DNA from: JAGPCK01 sp964535575 | Lineage (GTDB): Bacteria > Bacteroidota > Bacteroidia > UKL13-3 | NCBI GenBank assembly: GCA_964535575.1 | Contig: CAZHTC010000007.1 | Span: 101,483-165,482, forward strand | Reading direction: 5' to 3' | Length of the DNA: 64,000 nt | Notes under the pieces: generated by a model | Database searches by the model: none | Told to the model about the DNA's origin: nothing | The model's input: the letters and a program-made list of their open reading frames with translations, nothing else | Made by a program: the position numbers and the translations under genes | Shown: positions 60,756 through 64,000 of the stretch, piece by piece | How the letters are laid out: the number at the start of each line of letters is the position of its first letter | How positions within the stretch are numbered: the first letter of the stretch is position 1

Positions 60756-62366
60756 TTACTGCTCAGATAATCGGAACAGGGTTAATGGAAACATTGAAAT
60801 CAGGCATCGGTTTTTTTTATTAACAGCTTCATTCACATATACTCCCTTTTCCCCAATAAAAAAATCCGAATAGGCTGTATTAAAGTTTGAAAGAGAGGCT
60901 TTCATTGAGCTGGTGTCTCCATTGAGCACATTAAAATTTAATACCTTTATACCGGAACCATCTCTTACTTCAATGGCAATAAAACGGTTAAAGCTCAAAC
61001 GAGGTTTTGTATCATTGTATATATCCGCCATAAATAAATTATTACCAATAATTTTAAAAATTGCTCCAGGGGCCTGATTACTCCAAGGAGTAAAATCATA
61101 GGGGAACTCCTTTCCGGAAAATTTATAATTTTTAACGCTGATGCTTTTTACAATATTCCCCGTTGAATCTATAAGGGTAATCCGGAAATTATTTCTTGAT
61201 TTGCTCCAAATACAATAGCTCATTGTGGTTTCATTCATTCCTCCTGTGGAAGAATTATGTGAATAGGTGGTCGAGGTTGTCCTGCCATTCGTTTTGGTCT
61301 CCTCTTCCGTTACTAAAAGCAATCTGCTGTCTTCAGCTAAAGTAATAGCCAGCAATTTATTATCTATGGCAGGCGATAAACTAAGTGTTTTTTCTTCGAA
61401 CGGGATTAATTTTAATTGACGAATTTTTATTTCACCTGAATTTAATTTGCAAGTAAATATACCCTTAATCTGGTCATTAGTTCCGTAAGATCCAATGACA
61501 GTAAGGTTGCCATTTGAGTCATCCAAAACCTGTAAATCTCCTCTCAGCATATAGCCTTCAAGGTCTAGGTCAATGGGTATTTTATTAAGCTTTCCCGGGA
61601 AATAGATTCCTTCGCTCCTTTCAGTTATTACACCCAACTTATATCTGGCATGACGAATAATTACATATCCCGAATTTGTAATACTTGTCTGAAGATTGAC
61701 CATTATATTTTCCTGATATTTGAAAAAATCATTTTCCGGATCCCAAAAGGAAAATAAATTGTCGGCTTCTGATACCGTTTCAAGATTGGTATTCATGACC
61801 ATAACTTTATCAAATGAGTTGCCGTCTTTTTGTTTACATCTGTAATGAAAGAGTAATAATTTGCCATCAGGGCTAAACACAATTTTTTCGTAGGGTGCTG
61901 TTTTTTTGCCATACATGGGTAGTTCAATTTTTCTTTCTTTAACACAGTTTCCGTTGAGGTCATAAAGGAAAAAGTTGAAAACATATTGGTCATTTATTTC
62001 TTTTCGATAGATAAGGATGAGGTTATTTCCTAAAAACAAATTTTCAGTAACGTGCTGTTTGCCTAAAAGCGCTATGGATTCTTTATCAGTATGTTTTAAG
62101 GGGGTGACATTTGCTTGTTTTATTTCGTTTGTTTTTTCATTGGAAACGGGGACAGCATTTATGTACATTCCCTTTTCAAACATTTCCCAACTAACCAGAA
62201 AATACAGGGTATCGTTTCTTTCAATCAAAAACCTATTGAATATTATAAAGCCTCTGTATTTTTCCTTACTGAATTTACCATTCCAGAAAGTTTGAAGGGT
62301 GTCCTGGGCACTGGCGCTTTGACCATAATACTGGAAAAATAGCAGCAGGATGAATAATTTTCTCAT
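60756..62366 (-). CDS. exported protein of unknown function, beta-propeller-like
   Basis: 536 residues with a signal peptide (MRKLFILLLFFQYYGQSASA). Regular blocks of strand-like sequence with FSPDGKLLLFHY, SPAIDNKLLAITLAE and VYVNEAVNKK fit a beta-propeller, but I cannot name a family. Likely on or outside the cell surface. Single gene, no operon partner. Confidence 0.6.
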   Translation of the reverse strand: MRKLFILLLFFQYYGQSASAQDTLQTFWNGKFSKEKYRGFIIFNRFLIERNDTLYFLVSWEMFEKGMYINAVPVSNEKTNEIKQANVTPLKHTDKESIALLGKQHVTENLFLGNNLILIYRKEINDQYVFNFFLYDLNGNCVKERKIELPMYGKKTAPYEKIVFSPDGKLLLFHYRCKQKDGNSFDKVMVMNTNLETVSEADNLFSFWDPENDFFKYQENIMVNLQTSITNSGYVIIRHARYKLGVITERSEGIYFPGKLNKIPIDLDLEGYMLRGDLQVLDDSNGNLTVIGSYGTNDQIKGIFTCKLNSGEIKIRQLKLIPFEEKTLSLSPAIDNKLLAITLAEDSRLLLVTEEETKTNGRTTSTTYSHNSSTGGMNETTMSYCIWSKSRNNFRITLIDSTGNIVKSISVKNYKFSGKEFPYDFTPWSNQAPGAIFKIIGNNLFMADIYNDTKPRLSFNRFIAIEVRDGSGIKVLNFNVLNGDTSSMKASLSNFNTAYSDFFIGEKGVYVNEAVNKKNRCLISMFPLTLFRLSEQ

Positions 62367-62450
62367 AATTTTTATTTTAGTTGTATCATTTGTGTGTTAG
62401 GTCGGTTCTCCAACATACCGGATTTTTTCCAGAGGATTTCGACTGTCTCT

Positions 62451-62966
62451 TTAATGTTGTTTCTTGTGCTCGTAGGTCTGCACCTCGTCATGAAAAAACT
62501 CCAAATGCACACCGGCTTCTTTGAGCATTTGTTCGCTCTCGCCACCCGCATGGTACTTACGCTGGCACACCACCCGTTTTATTCCGCAGTTAATGATGAG
62601 CATGGCACACACCCGGCAGGGAGTCATGCGGCAATATAAGGTGGCTCCGTTAAGCGCCACTCCGTTTTTGGCTGCCTGGCATATGGCATTCTGCTCGGCA
62701 TGTACGGTGCGCACACAATGCTCGGTAATGGTATCGTCCTCGTGAATCATTTTTTTCATCTGATGACCCACCTCGTCACAATGTGGCAGCCCGATGGGCG
62801 AACCCACATAGCCTGTTACCAGCAATTGGTTGTCTTTGGCAATTACGCAACCGCTGCGCCCGCGTCCGCAGGTGGCCCGCTTGCTTATGGCATCCATTAC
62901 TTCCATAAAATATTCGTCCCATGACGGACGTATGTACTTTTCTTCGGTTGTGGTAGTTGTTGCCAT
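62451..62966 (-). CDS. deoxycytidylate deaminase family (ComEB-like)
   Basis: 171 residues. Zinc-dependent cytidine/deoxycytidylate deaminase: HAEQNAICQAA (catalytic Glu) and CRMTPCRVCAML (zinc Cys pair). Converts dCMP to dUMP for thymidylate synthesis, or acts on a related nucleotide. The ATG overlaps the preceding kinase stop by 1 bp, so coupling is expected. Confidence 0.88.
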   Translation of the reverse strand: MATTTTTEEKYIRPSWDEYFMEVMDAISKRATCGRGRSGCVIAKDNQLLVTGYVGSPIGLPHCDEVGHQMKKMIHEDDTITEHCVRTVHAEQNAICQAAKNGVALNGATLYCRMTPCRVCAMLIINCGIKRVVCQRKYHAGGESEQMLKEAGVHLEFFHDEVQTYEHKKQH

Positions 62967-63517
62967 TATATTTTTTCAATTACTTGGTTAAGCTGCCGGT
63001 ATAAGTCATCAAAAGTGCCGTTATTGGTAAAGTGCACATCGGCCAGTTGCATGCAGGCAGTCAGGTTTTGTTTGTTGGGGTCGGTGGCAGTAAGTTCACG
63101 TTCTTCGTTGGCCGCAAATATGTCAAACGAAATGCGATCGGTTTCGGAGCCCCGAAGCACAATGCGTTCGTATCTTATTTTCCTGTAGGCATCCACCGAA
63201 AACAAGGTAAAATTTCCCTTGCTTTTAAGGGCTTGTACCTCGCCCACCGTCCGGATGCTTTCAATGATGCAATTAGTTCCGCTTTTCAATGCTTCGGCAT
63301 ATAATTCTTCGGCAATAAAACTGGGGCTGTGCTGTGCGCGAAGTTCGTTGGCCGTATGTGTTAGTGAATCGCGGTTTACTTCTTTTCCTTGTGCCTTTAT
63401 CACCTGCATCAGGTATCCGCGCACCGAGAAATGTTTGAATCCGTGGTGAGTGGTGAGGTAGTCAACAATGGTTCCTTTTCCTGCACCCAGTGTTCCGGTA
63501 ATACCTATTATTTTCAA
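62966..63517 (-). CDS. P-loop nucleotide kinase-like protein
   Basis: 183 residues. Walker A GTLGAGKGT at residues 8-16, then VRGYLMQVIKAQGKEVNRDSL and CIIESIRTVGEVQAL. Resembles dephospho-CoA kinase or deoxynucleoside monophosphate kinases; the exact substrate is uncertain. Being overlapped by the dCMP deaminase suggests a deoxynucleotide role. Confidence 0.7.
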   Translation of the reverse strand: MKIIGITGTLGAGKGTIVDYLTTHHGFKHFSVRGYLMQVIKAQGKEVNRDSLTHTANELRAQHSPSFIAEELYAEALKSGTNCIIESIRTVGEVQALKSKGNFTLFSVDAYRKIRYERIVLRGSETDRISFDIFAANEERELTATDPNKQNLTACMQLADVHFTNNGTFDDLYRQLNQVIEKI

Positions 63518-63575
63518 TGGACTATTTTTCTGTGAAATTAATTACCCGAAGGCAATTACACAAACCTGTGAATAA

Positions 63576-63893
63576 TTATTCTGGCTTAGGATGGTTTGTA
63601 AGTGGGACTCTAACCAGATGAGCTAATTTATCCAGAGGCACAAAATCGGGATCGATAAGTTTTAGCAGAAGTTTTTTACTTTTTTGCTTCTTGATAAACT
63701 TATCTATTTCCATTGCTTCTGCTCGGGTTTTCCCGGCTTCAAACAAAGCCACTATTTCCCAGTCGTCATGTTTTCCGGTATATTTTTCAGTTGAGTTGTT
63801 ATTGTGCTGAATGATTCTTTCCGAAGGATTTTCAGAATGACCGATATAATGTCGGTTAGCTGTTTTTGAAAATAATATATAGATGTAAAACAT
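63576..63893 (-). CDS. GIY-YIG domain protein
   Basis: 105 residues. FYIYILFSKTANRHYIGHSENPSERIIQH contains the GIY-YIG core (YIYILFS and HYIGHS) and the conserved Arg. In small stand-alone members the nuclease is usually cryptic or of unknown use. No neighbours point to a role. Confidence 0.8.
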   Translation of the reverse strand: MFYIYILFSKTANRHYIGHSENPSERIIQHNNNSTEKYTGKHDDWEIVALFEAGKTRAEAMEIDKFIKKQKSKKLLLKLIDPDFVPLDKLAHLVRVPLTNHPKPE

Positions 63894-63904
63894 GGCTATA
63901 AATA

Positions 63905-63932
63905 AAAAAAGCCACCAGACTTGGTGGCTTTA
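63905..63932 (-). terminator. terminator of tRNA-Asn
   Basis: GCCACCA and TGGTGGC stem with a short GACT-type loop, T run at the minus 3' side. Confidence 0.7.
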
Positions 63933-63933
63933 G

Positions 63934-64000
63934 CTCCCCGACCTGGGCTCGAACCAGGGACCCCATGATTAACAGTCATGTGCTCTAACCAGCTGAGCTA
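63934..64000 (-). tRNA. tRNA-Asn (anticodon GTT), 5' end off window
   Basis: Minus strand: D arm, anticodon stem CATGA/TCATG with loop CTGTTAA (anticodon GTT), T arm CCTGG/CCAGG with TTCGAGC, acceptor 3' half TCGGGGA and discriminator G, as expected for Asn. The 5' acceptor half lies beyond the window. Confidence 0.9.

Noticed and set aside
1..64000. CRISPR array, phage genes, or defence island
   Set aside because: No regular spaced repeats, Cas genes, integrase or phage structural proteins seen; the Fic and RAYT genes alone do not make a defence island.

Overview
The window is chromosomal DNA from a member of the Bacteroidota, with moderate to low GC. Three things support this. Two secreted proteins end in type IX secretion (Por) sorting tails. 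Many genes are preceded by the Bacteroidota -7 promoter motif TANNTTTG. The gene content also fits: KorAB, pirin/YceI, SusC-plug-like lipoproteins, class I FbaB aldolase and the T9SS cargo. I see no phage, integron, plasmid or CRISPR region. Most of the window is housekeeping and stress genes, with a few accessory islands.

Layout. 1-5 kb: thiamine pyrophosphokinase (cut by the window edge), a small membrane protein, an MsbA-type ABC exporter and glycyl-tRNA synthetase. 5-11 kb: a one-direction MarR-headed stress cluster (MarR, YceI, pirin, YceI, pirin, FrnE-type DsbA, BLVRB-like reductase, DODA-type dioxygenase). 10.9-18.9 kb: an inorganic-carbon uptake operon (possible small exported protein, DabA, DabB, SulP transporter, outer-membrane porin) ended by a terminator. 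18.9-19.15 kb: a gene-free block of degenerate repeats. 19.2-22.5 kb: DNA polymerase IV divergent from an XRE/S24 LexA-like repressor, with an inverted repeat between them, then an MFS exporter. 22.6-29.4 kb: thioredoxin reductase, two divergent beta-barrel/lipoprotein pairs that are copies of each other, a membrane protein, a sodium:solute symporter and a Kelch T9SS protein.

29.4-34.6 kb: a DUF3109 protein, then korA and korB separated by a four-helix-bundle (23S IVS-type) gene, then a TPR lipoprotein. 34.7-38.7 kb: an operon of a DHH phosphoesterase and three FKBP proteins that together carry seven FKBP-like modules. 38.8-43.2 kb: ndk, an HTH-Fic protein, pnp and rpsO. 43.3-48.1 kb: a radical SAM protein, a lipoprotein, a RAYT transposase bracketed by REP hairpins, accD, class I aldolase and a GNAT protein. 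48.2-50.5 kb: a T9SS protein, a broken tRNA-Leu copy and an intact tRNA-Leu(CAG).

50.5-54.7 kb: a glycan cluster (GT4, two GT2 paralogues, a plant-like GDP-mannose 3,5-epimerase homologue). 54.8-57 kb: DedA, aroE and a beta-barrel protein. 57-60.8 kb: a compact run of GNAT, PAS histidine kinase, GT2 and group III truncated hemoglobin. 60.8-64 kb: an exported protein, a dCMP deaminase overlapping a P-loop kinase, a GIY-YIG protein and a tRNA-Asn cut by the window edge.

The most interesting observations are the DinB/LexA-like switch with its two-promoter inverted repeat, the duplicated divergent lipoprotein/beta-barrel module, the DabAB-SulP-porin operon, the REP-bracketed RAYT, the truncated tRNA-Leu copy, and the many start codons that sit only 4-7 nt after a -7 box, which implies leaderless mRNAs.
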